A stretch of 33,091 nt of DNA from Asparagopsis taxiformis. Taxonomy: Eukaryota > Rhodophyta > Florideophyceae > Bonnemaisoniales > Bonnemaisoniaceae. Shown here piece after piece: positions 9,927 to 18,894 of the stretch. The position numbers and the translations under genes are program-made. How positions within the stretch are numbered: the first letter of the stretch is position 1; each line of letters opens with the position of its first letter. The notes beneath the pieces were generated by a model. The model did no database searches and was not told the origin of the DNA. It was given only the letters and a program-made list of their open reading frames with translations. Location: the NCBI GenBank assembly GCA_030407315.1, contig JALQPE010002002.1, forward strand, positions 1 through 33,091. Reading direction: 5' to 3'.

Positions 9927-11450
9927 ATGGAATCTCAGCGTCGTGAGGAAAATCCAAATGACTGCCTAGCAGGGATTATTCGAGAGGGATTCAGGACAGT
10001 GACTGGGGAAGTTCGTCGTATTGGGGAGAGGATGGATGAAATCGACGATGATCGAACGTCCCAACGCCAGCAAATCGAAAAGCTGATGAGTCGCGTCGAG
10101 TTTATAGTAACGGAATTACAGGGTGTGAAAGACATCTGTGATGGTTTATTACAGCAGAGTCAGGGCAATTCGAAGAAGGGGATGACTGACAAGGACAGGG
10201 ACCGTTTGCGCATCTCGCAGTCAGCAGAACTATCGTTTTCTTACAATTTTCTGTGTGCAGTATTTGGAACTGTTGTACCTTTGCTGGTCGACAAGATTGA
10301 TGCTGGGGCGACAATTTACACCAACCAAGGAATCTACGACCTCCGTGGTTGCAGGTTGCTCTCTGCAATGATGTTTGCGAAGCAGAGCAATGACAAGAGG
10401 GATGTGTTCCAATCCAACACCGGGAAGAACAACATCGAGCTTCGATTCCAAGTGGTGATGTCTCTCCTGCGGAACATTCAGAAGGAAAAGTCGGGTACAG
10501 GCCGTACAGTGAAAGGCTCGAGCTCTGGACGCGATTCGAATGCGTTCAACGTCTGGAAGGAGAACAAGTACATTCCGGACAAAATAATCGAAGAAGTTGT
10601 TTATGGTGCCACTGGCGATGGCCGAAACCAGCCTGCAGGAAGCATTGACGGAGGGGCTAGGAAGCGGAGGAAAACAGATGGAAATGGTGGACAGTTGAGC
10701 AAGCGTGAAATATCTTTGGCTGTTACGAAAGTTGCGCTGACAAAGGTGCTCGGTTTCCTGAACAAGTCTAGAGAGCAGGTGTGCCATCGATTCCTTGTCG
10801 AACTGGGGTTCGCTCTAGTGTTGGAAACGGACTCATCTATCACTTTCGAGTTTCCAACTCACGATCTCATTCGAGATATGGATGTTATCCCCGATACCCG
10901 TGTGACCAACGGAAATCTAAGGCCTGAGGAACGGAAAGTTGTGGATAACAAGAATTCCGAGATCTTGATACAATTCATCGCTGAGCGGAAAGAGATGGTT
11001 GTCATCATTCAGTACGAAGTCGAGATATCGGGATGTGTGGCCAAAAGGATGATTCGAAGGAGAATCAATATCCTGGAGGTAGCCCTGAACACTGCAATTG
11101 CTTTCCTTCAATGCACGAGTAGAATGGTTTTCCTGCGACGTTCCGGCAATTCACTCAGATTTGTCTATGCAATCGCTTCCGGGATTCTAGGAATTTTCAA
11201 GGTACAATCAGGTCAGACCTTCGAAGAAAGTGTACAAGACGAGCTCAAACAATTAGGAAAGGCGATGTTGCCGAGTGACCGAATCTGTAAGAGGCATCTC
11301 TGCGAAGATGTACTGACAATTACTAACGAAAAATTCGATGAACAACACTTGGAACAGCGTAGTACCGCGTTTGAGGAGGATAGCGGACATGGAAATGAAG
11401 AAGATGGGAGTGAAAGCTACGTTGAAGTTTTCCTTGATGAGGAAGATTGA
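9927..11450 (+). CDS. Unknown protein with N-terminal coiled coil (507 aa)
   Basis: A single uninterrupted frame with an ATG start, the only intact long gene of the cluster apart from the one at 11967-13355. I recognise no catalytic family. Residues about 20-95 have heptad-like hydrophobic spacing (GEVRRIGERMDEIDDDRTSQ through LQGVKDICDGLLQQ) and probably form a coiled coil. Residues about 235-250 contain a basic, NLS-like run (GGARKRRKTDG). The middle and C-terminal parts are mixed alpha/beta in character with several hydrophobic strands (EMVVIIQYEVEISGCV). The C-terminus is strongly acidic. It could be an element-encoded DNA-binding or accessory protein, such as the second protein that CACTA elements use to bind subterminal repeats. 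That is a guess from position next to the left repeats, not from homology. Confidence 0.7.
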   Translation: MESQRREENPNDCLAGIIREGFRTVTGEVRRIGERMDEIDDDRTSQRQQIEKLMSRVEFIVTELQGVKDICDGLLQQSQGNSKKGMTDKDRDRLRISQSAELSFSYNFLCAVFGTVVPLLVDKIDAGATIYTNQGIYDLRGCRLLSAMMFAKQSNDKRDVFQSNTGKNNIELRFQVVMSLLRNIQKEKSGTGRTVKGSSSGRDSNAFNVWKENKYIPDKIIEEVVYGATGDGRNQPAGSIDGGARKRRKTDGNGGQLSKREISLAVTKVALTKVLGFLNKSREQVCHRFLVELGFALVLETDSSITFEFPTHDLIRDMDVIPDTRVTNGNLRPEERKVVDNKNSEILIQFIAERKEMVVIIQYEVEISGCVAKRMIRRRINILEVALNTAIAFLQCTSRMVFLRRSGNSLRFVYAIASGILGIFKVQSGQTFEESVQDELKQLGKAMLPSDRICKRHLCEDVLTITNEKFDEQHLEQRSTAFEEDSGHGNEEDGSESYVEVFLDEED

Positions 11451-11746
11451 TAATGGAAGCGGATAAGTAAAGTTTCATAACCTTTGAAGTAAAATAATTA
11501 CGACGAGGCAGACTGAGGAGAAATAGAAACCTTTAGATATGAAACTGTCTAGGATATGAGTGGAAAAGGTGCACCCTAGCATGCTACGTACTACATGGTG
11601 TACTGGAAACAATAGCTATCGTTCTTATTTTTCAGCTCACTCTGCGACTAGAAAGCGTCATGTCTACTACGGTTAAGAGTTTTACCCTGTCATTGAGCAC
11701 GCCTCTAGTAGCTTCGGGGCCTGTGCAGTCCCATCCAATGCCGTAG

Positions 11747-11815
11747 CTCCACCTGGCAGAGTAGTGCGGAAAATAATACCGGGTATTATTTTGAGGAATA
11801 TTTTGCCAAGTGGAG
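11747..11815. promoter_or_regulatory. Single long palindromic site (AATAATACC-G-GGTATTATT)
   Basis: The core is at 11770-11792: 11-bp perfect arms around one central G, extending the 19-mer AATAATACCGGGTATTATT by AA and TT. Outer arms CTCCACCTGGCA (11747) and TGCCAAGTGGAG (ending 11815) are inverted copies with one mismatch. It lies between the convergent 3' ends of the genes at 9927-11450 and 11967-13355. The same core makes up the arrays at 17.7, 22.3 and 27.0 kb, so this is a solo copy of the family. Confidence 0.8.
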
Positions 11816-11966
11816 GGCAATCATTGTTACAGAATGCAGACAGTCCCTGGACGAAGGAACAGGCCAGAAAGATACGGAGCATGTATCGATGGATACCATC
11901 GACTTAATCGAGGTTGACTAACTCTGAACAGTCTTGTAGACCCATCTAGAAAAGATAGAAAACGTT

Positions 11967-13355
11967 TTACTCGGAGGCGGCATCGTGTACGGTAGGATGA
12001 GGTGCATCGACAGGGGAACTATTCTGTCCAACGATTACGTCATGTCCAATTGTGTCTAGCTCGCTGCAGATGGTGTGTCCACTGAAAATGCATGCTGGGA
12101 GGTTCAAGTATGCAGTTCCCAACACAACATTCCTGAGAACGCGCTCGAAAGTTCCATATGGACGAGGGCCTTGAACAGGTTTCCAGGTCAGTGAGAACGA
12201 GTTGGCCAGTTTGAAATTTTTGCTGTCCGGCAGCTCAAAGTTCTCCTGCATTTCTCGACTTGAGAGGAAGCGAGCTTCCAAAGGATACGAATAGCTGCAA
12301 TTGACATAGTCGTATTCATCAGATTCTCGAGTAAGAACGACAGTACTACTCATGTTTTCAGATCTCCTGTATAAAGAGGAACCAACAAGAACAGCCTTTG
12401 TAGATGGAATAAAATCTTCTGAAGCACTGTCTGCTAGAGTTCCCAAAACTCTAATGACAGAAGACCCAGAATCGTGTCGTGTTTTCTTCCACTTGAGGAT
12501 AGTAGAGTTCGTGCATGTAGACATGGAAGGAGCTAAAGTATTGCAGAGGTCATAGTATGTTCCAAAGTGGATCGATAGCTCTTTATCTCTCCCAGTTGAA
12601 ATTCGAACCGCCTCGACGCTCGGCGGGAAAATTGTGTTTGGGTTGTTCTTCTCTTCGCATAGCCTGGAAAGTTGTAAAAACTGTTCAAGCGAGCAATCTG
12701 CTCTTGCCGTCACATAGTCTTGCACCAAGGAGCTCACTTCCCGGCCTGTTTCAGACTTCGTGATTTTGGAGGGCAGGGGTTTGTCCAGTTTTAAGCCAAC
12801 TCTCTGGAACAGGTAGTCGCACACAATGTTTCCGAAGATGGGTCCAGTAGCGCTTGATGAACCGCGACAGTTGAGAATCTGCCTTTCGAGGTAGGATACC
12901 TTTTGAAACAGCTTGGATATGTCCTCATTGATGTTAGGACCAGGAGGACTCTCATCGCAAACTAAGCGCGGCTCGGACTTGGATCGACTCAACAAGTTTT
13001 GTTTGCAGTCTTTTTTATGGAAACTGTCTTCACCCGCAGACGAGATCGTCTGCTCTAGTGCTAGTTTCTCTCCAAACCTCCAACGTAGCATGTTTCCAGA
13101 GTCAATGTCCAGCAGCGAATTGTTCTTGAATAATTTTGCTGTAGAGACTGACTGGTCGAAACCGTGTTCAGATTGATATTGCAGCGTAACAAACAAGTTT
13201 CCAGTCAAACGATGTTCTCCGGACGCGTCCGGCTTGGCAGTACTCAAAACTTTGGCGCCCCACCAAACCTTTTTCTGTTTCCTTCCTCTCGTTCGTAAAC
13301 TCCATTCTACTTCAATGACTGATCCTTCGGAGACAAAGTCTGTTGGGTCTTGCAT
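11967..13355 (-). CDS. Unknown protein, possible Tudor/Agenet-like N-terminus (462 aa)
   Basis: A single open frame with an ATG at 13355. Near the N-terminus, VSEGSVIEVEWSLRTRGRKQ followed by KKVWWGAKVLST has the look of Tudor/Agenet/MBT-like beta barrels, where a short basic loop precedes W-W-x-A-x-V; such domains read methylated proteins. The match is by eye and weak. The middle region includes a short helix with coiled-coil character (INEDISKLFQKVSYLERQIL). The rest is unassigned, with strand-rich segments and several cysteines near the C-terminus (LNLPACIFSGHTICSE). The gene is convergent with 9927-11450 and divergent from the ParB-methyltransferase-SET gene. As a possible methyl-lysine reader beside a SET writer it would make sense, but this is inference. 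Confidence 0.6.
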   Translation of the reverse strand: MQDPTDFVSEGSVIEVEWSLRTRGRKQKKVWWGAKVLSTAKPDASGEHRLTGNLFVTLQYQSEHGFDQSVSTAKLFKNNSLLDIDSGNMLRWRFGEKLALEQTISSAGEDSFHKKDCKQNLLSRSKSEPRLVCDESPPGPNINEDISKLFQKVSYLERQILNCRGSSSATGPIFGNIVCDYLFQRVGLKLDKPLPSKITKSETGREVSSLVQDYVTARADCSLEQFLQLSRLCEEKNNPNTIFPPSVEAVRISTGRDKELSIHFGTYYDLCNTLAPSMSTCTNSTILKWKKTRHDSGSSVIRVLGTLADSASEDFIPSTKAVLVGSSLYRRSENMSSTVVLTRESDEYDYVNCSYSYPLEARFLSSREMQENFELPDSKNFKLANSFSLTWKPVQGPRPYGTFERVLRNVVLGTAYLNLPACIFSGHTICSELDTIGHDVIVGQNSSPVDAPHPTVHDAASE

Positions 13356-14085
13356 AATGGGTATTCCCAGGAAAAGAATGGAAGAGGTATCGACTGAGGA
13401 AACAGGAAAGATGACGAAACTGTACAGCTTGTATCCGTGTGGAATGATAGAGAGAAAATTGGTAGGTTACTATTTTTATACTTGCATAACTCGTAACGGT
13501 TATAAATTACTAACACCTGTCCCAAGCGACATGGGAGACCAACATCGTGATGATCATCTCTCTTGAACATTCATCACCATATAATAAAGATCTTATTCCG
13601 AGCTGCTCGAAGCCATTACCAGTAGATTGGGTGTATTTTTCGCTGTGGCAATATAACGGAACCTAGACGTGTATGTATAAACAGACGCAGGGATCGAGAA
13701 TGATGCAGTGAAATCAATGTGTATATTTATATACTGGTTGTAAGAACGAGTCTACAAGTTCGAACAGAAGATGAAGTCCTCTCAAGAGATTGGTTTTGAA
13801 ATCTCCGATGGCAGATTTCAAACTCAATCTCTCGAGGGGACTTCAAATTCAAAACAAAATGGAAATGTCCGTTGGCGAAATAATTGTATTGAAAGGCCGC
13901 CGAAGAACCTAATTATTCCTCATTACGTACCCTACCTAGCCAAAGTATACCTGAAAATATTCAGGTTAACTCTTTAACTGTGCATTTAAGGTTTATCAAG
14001 ATTGTTGCCGAAGGTTTTTAACGGCAGGTAGGAGAGAAGATTGTTTTCTGCTGGTGGCTGATTGAGGTGAAGAATCTATTTCTCG
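13356..14085. promoter_or_regulatory. Divergent promoter region
   Basis: This 730-bp gap separates the starts of two divergent genes. It is AT-rich, with TATA-like stretches (TATATTTATATAC at about 13723). It lacks the AATAATACC palindrome found in the other gaps but carries a different hairpin at 13773-13844 and a small one, ACCTGAAAATATTCAGGT, at 13949-13966. Confidence 0.5.
13773..13844. repeat. 72-bp hairpin in the divergent promoter
   Basis: Arms of 32 bp enclose an 8-bp loop (CCGATGGC). The left arm starts GAAGTCCTCTCAAGAGATTG and the right arm ends CAATCTCTCGAGGGGACTTC. There are about four mismatches between the arms. Confidence 0.75.
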
Positions 14086-14829
14086 ATGGCCTCTGAGAAG
14101 AGAAATCCAGCGAGCACCTCTGGGCGTCCCCTTCATGGTGAGCGGCGCAATGGGCTATTGCACATCGACCCATTCAAGATCAAAAGATATGTCGAGATTC
14201 GAGAAATCGACTACAGGCACGTCGATGTTATTGCCGAGAGCATTCAGGTTTACGGCTACAATGACAACAACCCAATTACCGGTCGGATCATTGCCGGTGA
14301 TGTAGAGGTGCTGGATGGTGCGCATCGTTCGAAAGCTGTAATCAAGCTCATAGAGAACGGTGAGCTTCCGCGTGATTTCACTGTTCCTATGATTGAAGAA
14401 GAAGTCGACATATCTCCGATTACAAGTGCTGCTTTCCTTCTAGATAGTGTGAAAGCATCAAACGCGAACGATATGGCATCCAGGCAGAAGAGGATGACTT
14501 TCATTGAGTACCTGAATCTTACTTTGGATCTTAGAGATGGGTACTGGGAGCGAAACGCAGGTGAAAAACAAGGAAGCTCAAGCATGGTTACAATTCGCGA
14601 CGTGAATATGCCATCCATTAGGCGATGGCTCGCCGTGGGATCTCAGCGCGAAGATTTGGCAGAAACTGTGCTGAGGCAGCCACAGTACGAGAGTTGCTTG
14701 TCAATTCTTCGTGTGCTTCGCCCCTACAGTCGCATAGAAGAACCCAATCCCAAAATGGTTCGCTGTCTGTGGCAGTTGTTCTGTATTGTATGGGGAAGGC
14801 CGGTGAAGTTCAGAACAATTTTGCGATGA
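14086..14829 (+). CDS. ParB-like N-terminal part of a ParB-methyltransferase-SET gene
   Basis: The ATG at 14086 opens a 247-codon frame. Residues about 25-100 form a ParB/sulfiredoxin-like domain: IDPFKIKRYVEIREIDYRHV, then VDVIAESIQVYG, then a V-x-V-LDGAHRSKAVIKL block (D77, H80, R81) that corresponds to the DGxHR nucleotide-binding motif of ParB N-terminal domains. In bacteria and phages such domains bind CTP and/or guide DNA binding, and they are commonly joined to N4/N6 DNA methylases. This frame overlaps the next one (from 14625) by about 200 bp and stops at 14829. The paralogue at 8.8 kb supports joining them near 14.80 kb, around the run TATGGGGAAGG, by a -1 change of frame. Read together the product would be about 1170 residues. 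Confidence 0.8.
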   Translation: MASEKRNPASTSGRPLHGERRNGLLHIDPFKIKRYVEIREIDYRHVDVIAESIQVYGYNDNNPITGRIIAGDVEVLDGAHRSKAVIKLIENGELPRDFTVPMIEEEVDISPITSAAFLLDSVKASNANDMASRQKRMTFIEYLNLTLDLRDGYWERNAGEKQGSSSMVTIRDVNMPSIRRWLAVGSQREDLAETVLRQPQYESCLSILRVLRPYSRIEEPNPKMVRCLWQLFCIVWGRPVKFRTILR

Positions 14830-17594
14830 AGGAGTTTCCCACATCTCTCGAGAAAAGAGCATCAGTCGGCGAGCAGTTGTTTGGGATGTCTACAAGTGGT
14901 GAAATTGCTTCTCCATTGTGTCGCGAAGTCCTCACCTGTGAGTATTTTCGTTCTGGAAGAAGTGCACAGGGTAGAACATTAACAGAAGAAGACAAAGTAT
15001 TTGGAAGGCTGATGTTTATGATTTCATTTGTGCACATTGCCCTCACTAGACGCAGAAATGCACCCATTCGCCGGGGTAGGAAGCGTCGTAGAACTGGGAG
15101 GGATACAGAGACTTCTACATTCGCCCCTTTCCAGCGCACAAGAGCAAACGGAGAGTCTGTGGGTGTCGTTTTGGAAAGGGTCATGTCTGCCTGGGATACA
15201 ACAGCGATGATTCTGGGCTTCGAAAGCGCCTACATGATGTGTCGCCCATACATGGTTTTCGACTCTGAGAAATTCCAATTCATCTGTCTTGCTAATCGTA
15301 CTGATGGGTGGGCACATCCTGACCACTACTCAGATCTTCTGCTTCCGTCCCCGGTAGTGAAACTCCGCGAGGATGCAGGTTATCCAGGCACTTTGGATAT
15401 CTCTGTTGATGCAAGGTTGAGGTCTTTGACAGAAGCCGTACTAGTGTCTGTGTATGACTGTATGACAGGCATTGATGTATTCGGATCAAGTACGAACCAG
15501 ATGGAAGGGCTGCGCACTAAATTTTTCCATCAGCCTGACCGGTTCGGATTGAACGCCTTCATCGAAGCAAGAATTGAACAATCCATCGCATTGGATGGTC
15601 ACGAAAGACTCAAGGTATGGAAGAACTGGAACCGTGAAATGCGTGTGAAGCCAGTTGATGTCTGCGACTTGAAAATTCTCTACGAGACTGAACAGCGCAA
15701 CGCAGCATCCAGATCTCTTTCTCGAGAAAGAGATCGTCTTGAGTCGAATGAATCAATGCAGCACAGCACTCGCCGTTTAGGTACAGGTGGAAGGAAACCT
15801 ACCAATGACTCTGGATCCCAGTATACATCCAGCATGGATGGGAGGGCTTCGTCCGCAATGGACACGGTTATGCAAGATGTTGCGGAGGATACACCGTCAG
15901 CGGAGGCAGTGGGTGAGGAAGAGGGGGTACCGGATCATATTGTGCAATTGAAAAAGGTCATGAAGAGATTTTGCGTGGCTTACAACTGTACAGCCTCGAG
16001 GTTAGTGCACCAGGTTAACACTGATTCCATTGGCATGCTTTCAGGGAATACTATTGATGGACAAGCACAACTTGTGCTCACCGATCCACCCTTCAACACG
16101 CGGAGGGAGAAAGGCAAGACCAATTCAGACTATGATGACATCAATAGCGCACAAATGTTTCGTACTGGAAAGGACATTTCTCGAATGCTGCGCCCTGGAG
16201 GACATGCCCTGATATTTTCCAGTATCAAACAGTTGGTTGGGTGGGGAGAAGCTCTTCAAAATGCAGAAAGCGGGGAACAATCCATGCGTACAGACGATGT
16301 TCCTCTCATTCTAAGCCGTCGTCCCTACGTATTCATCCAAAACCCAATGAACAAATCGTGTTCATTACACAACATTCACGAGTTTGTTGTGCACAGTTTC
16401 AAACGTGGGATGGGAGCTGCCGCGTTTGAAATGGTTGATTATTCTTTGCATAACCGTGACCTTTCACGACATCCAGGGTACGTGAACGCAATCGACAACT
16501 GCCCAAAGCTCGGACCTGGTGAGTCATTGAACTTCGAAGACAAAAGGCTACGTGCGGAGCAGAAGCCTCTGTCCATACTTCGAGAGCTTATTTCAAGGTT
16601 TTCAAAGCCAGGAGACATTGTGGTAGATCTATTCTCCGGAACGTATTCTACTGCAATAGCTTGCATGACAATGAGAGATGGTCTGTATCGCAAGTTTATT
16701 GGATGTGAAAAAGACGCCACATGCCATGGATCAGCTCAGCCGTTGTTGCTGGATTGCTTTGTTAGGCAAGGTCGAGATGGAGTTTTTGGGGAGGCAACCA
16801 AAAATGACATATCGAGTATTCTCGCTAACAAAGAATGGAATTACTCGATAAGGAGCAATGTAGGAAGTGAAAGACTTCGACATCGAAGTGATGCGCCTGA
16901 TGGATTCCCGTCGGTATCTTCACTACCACTGCATATGTTGCGATTTGTCTCCTCTGTTGCGCGGGATCAAAGCATGCTCCGAAGACTTGCCGAAGTCCCA
17001 ATGAATGAATGGGGCGTAGAAGATTTAGGCAAGGTTTTCTCCGTTGACCCTGAGATGATGCTTGCAGTAGATGCCTCCTTTCACAACGTTATTGTTGCTG
17101 CATCGACAGTTCGAGAGGGAGGATTGGGGGTTTTTGCCGCAGAAGATTTAGAGAGGGGCTCTGTTGTTGGATGGTATAATGGGACAATTTTATACGGGAA
17201 GATTGGGGAGAATGAACCGCAACGCAGTCGCTTGTACGGACCGGACGGGTTCGGTTGTACTGGTGAAAGATTCCAAAACTTCAACATGGAGATGGAGACC
17301 AGTGTCATCGGAGAAGAAGCACCGGTCGACAAGATATATCTTGTACCAGCGGAATACAATGTCTGCAGCTACCTCAACGACAGTAGGACCATTGACGGAA
17401 TGGAGAGAGTTGCAAATGTGCAACGCAGAAAAAATGCAGAGTTCCGAGTTCACAAAGACGTCAATCCTACTTGCGACTTCAAGTATGCAGTAGCAAAACC
17501 TGATCTCATCCTAGCGCAGGTTGTAGTAGATGTTCGAGCTGGGGAAGAGATATTCGTTGACTATGGATCGCGCTACTGGACTGCAGAGAAGTAG
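14625..17594 (+). CDS. Beta-class DNA methyltransferase-SET fusion, main part of the ParB-methyltransferase-SET gene
   Basis: A 989-codon frame; real homology starts at about 14.80 kb, where it continues the ParB frame. A conserved unknown region (codons about 60-440, including SAWDTTAMILGFESAYMMCR) and an acidic Ser-rich linker come first. The methyltransferase then shows motif IV LVLTDPPFNTRR (D487-P-P-F490), MLRPGGHALIFSS, and motif I FSKPGDIVVDLFSGTYSTAI (D668) with FIGCEKD. This is the IV-before-I order of beta-class N6-adenine/N4-cytosine enzymes. The SET domain follows: GGLGVFAAEDLERG from 832, SYLNDS with N918, and AGEEIFVDYGSRYW with Y980. Its likely job is to methylate DNA and a lysine on histones or another protein. 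Motif I has GTYST in place of the usual GSGT. A possible poly(A) signal follows at 17638. Confidence 0.85.
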   Translation: MARRGISARRFGRNCAEAATVRELLVNSSCASPLQSHRRTQSQNGSLSVAVVLYCMGKAGEVQNNFAMKEFPTSLEKRASVGEQLFGMSTSGEIASPLCREVLTCEYFRSGRSAQGRTLTEEDKVFGRLMFMISFVHIALTRRRNAPIRRGRKRRRTGRDTETSTFAPFQRTRANGESVGVVLERVMSAWDTTAMILGFESAYMMCRPYMVFDSEKFQFICLANRTDGWAHPDHYSDLLLPSPVVKLREDAGYPGTLDISVDARLRSLTEAVLVSVYDCMTGIDVFGSSTNQMEGLRTKFFHQPDRFGLNAFIEARIEQSIALDGHERLKVWKNWNREMRVKPVDVCDLKILYETEQRNAASRSLSRERDRLESNESMQHSTRRLGTGGRKPTNDSGSQYTSSMDGRASSAMDTVMQDVAEDTPSAEAVGEEEGVPDHIVQLKKVMKRFCVAYNCTASRLVHQVNTDSIGMLSGNTIDGQAQLVLTDPPFNTRREKGKTNSDYDDINSAQMFRTGKDISRMLRPGGHALIFSSIKQLVGWGEALQNAESGEQSMRTDDVPLILSRRPYVFIQNPMNKSCSLHNIHEFVVHSFKRGMGAAAFEMVDYSLHNRDLSRHPGYVNAIDNCPKLGPGESLNFEDKRLRAEQKPLSILRELISRFSKPGDIVVDLFSGTYSTAIACMTMRDGLYRKFIGCEKDATCHGSAQPLLLDCFVRQGRDGVFGEATKNDISSILANKEWNYSIRSNVGSERLRHRSDAPDGFPSVSSLPLHMLRFVSSVARDQSMLRRLAEVPMNEWGVEDLGKVFSVDPEMMLAVDASFHNVIVAASTVREGGLGVFAAEDLERGSVVGWYNGTILYGKIGENEPQRSRLYGPDGFGCTGERFQNFNMEMETSVIGEEAPVDKIYLVPAEYNVCSYLNDSRTIDGMERVANVQRRKNAEFRVHKDVNPTCDFKYAVAKPDLILAQVVVDVRAGEEIFVDYGSRYWTAEK

Positions 17595-17637
17595 GACAGT
17601 ATACGCGTCCATTACAGATATCAAGAGTACCATCAGC

Positions 17638-17643
17638 AATAAA
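17638..17643 (+). promoter_or_regulatory. Possible polyadenylation signal
   Basis: AATAAA lies 44 bp after the stop codon of the methyltransferase-SET gene, before the palindrome array. The hexamer is common by chance in AT-rich DNA. Confidence 0.35.
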
Positions 17644-17729
17644 AAGTCTTGCATCTGAACTCGTACAACGTTGTAGTACTACAATCTACCTGAGCGATAA
17701 TAACAGACTTTCATTGCTGAGCTGCCAGT

Positions 17730-18560
17730 CAGCCCACGAATGATAGTGCTGCACCTGGGCTTTGCCATACCAATAATCCGGTATTAGGGTCAGCCCATGC
17801 AGCTCTGCATTGGCTGATGAACGCAGCGGCATGTTGCTGCATGGGCTTTGCCATGCCAAAATAATACCGGGTATTATGGTGCCAGCCCAAGTGCACTGCA
17901 TTGGCTGTCATGCAGCGATGTCTGCATGCTCATGCCAAAATAATACCGGTAGGGTGCCAGCTTAATTGCTGTCATGCAGCTTCTGCATGCTGCACATAAT
18001 ACGGGTATGTCCAGTGCAGCACAAGCATTGCATGTCATGCCAATAATACGGGTATTATTGGGTGTGGCCAGCCCAAGTGCAGCTCTGCTATTGGCTGTCA
18101 TGCGGCATGAATGCTGCACCTGGGCTTTGCATGCCAAAATAATCCGGTATTATTTTGGGTGTGGCCAGCCCAAGTGCAGCTACTATGCAGCATGGAATTG
18201 CTGCTGTGCCATGAATCTAGGGTCAGCAAGTGCAGCTCTGAGGCTGTCATGAGCAAGTGGAATTGCTGCACCTGGGCTTTGCCATGCCAAAATAATACCG
18301 GGTATTATTTTGGGTGTGGCCAGCCCAAGTGCAGCTCTGCTATTGGCTGTCATGAACGCAGCGCAGCCAATGGAATTGCTGCACCTGGGCTTTGCATGCC
18401 AATATACGGGTATTGGGTGCAGCCCAAGTGCAGCTCTGCTAGGCTGTCATGAACGCATATGAATTGCTGCATGCTTGCCATGCCAAAATAATACCGGGTA
18501 TTATTTTGGTCAGTGCAGCTAGCTGTCAAGCAGAGTGGAATTGCTGCATCTATGATTGGT
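17730..18560. repeat. Palindrome array 1, between methyltransferase-SET and dioxygenase genes
   Basis: About eight or nine degenerate units of roughly 85-155 bp. Cores near 17858, 17937, 18041, 18136, 18289, 18401 and 18485 are versions of AATAATACCGGGTATTATT; those at 18289-18311 and 18485-18507 are complete. Each sits in inverted arms, typically GCTGCACCTGGGCT on the left and AGCCCAAGTGCAGCTCTGC on the right. The array lies between convergent gene ends. Unit differences are often single-base losses from short runs. No spacer diversity of the CRISPR kind is present. Confidence 0.85.
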
Positions 18561-18894
18561 GCAGCAGTGCAGTGAGCTAATCTCAACTAGTTAGTATACT
18601 AAGAAGAACATTCAAGACCTTGGTTACTCGAGTGATGTGGAATTGTGGCAGTCTTGCAAAACTGTGCCATGCATGTAGGAAAGGAAAAGATCAGTCTGTA
18701 CGATGTAGGTGTAGAAGCTATGCGGGGTGAGAGGTAGAGGAACTCTAATAGTGCAGTAGACTGACCGTGCTAATATTTTCAAAGTCGTGAATAGGAGTAG
18801 ATTTAGTTGTGGTAAAGGAAGTATACTACCGAAGCTAGCTTAGGATTGGCAGATGCTGCCTGTAGAGGGAGAGGCAAAGCAGTATTCTTGCAGA
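18561..18894. other. Intergenic, nothing recognised
   Basis: No coding potential, repeat or clear motif seen between array 1 and the end of the dioxygenase-like gene. Confidence 0.4.

Noticed and set aside
11770..11792. Rho-independent terminator
   Set aside because: The context is eukaryotic, the stem is AT-rich outside its centre, and the same unit is repeated in long arrays.
14625..17594. Assigning the methyltransferase as adenine- or cytosine-specific
   Set aside because: DPPF/DPPY leans towards adenine-N6, but beta-class enzymes cannot be assigned safely by this motif alone.
17730..18560. CRISPR-like array
   Set aside because: Units are whole degenerate palindromes with homologous flanks, there are no unique spacers of fixed length, and no cas genes are present.
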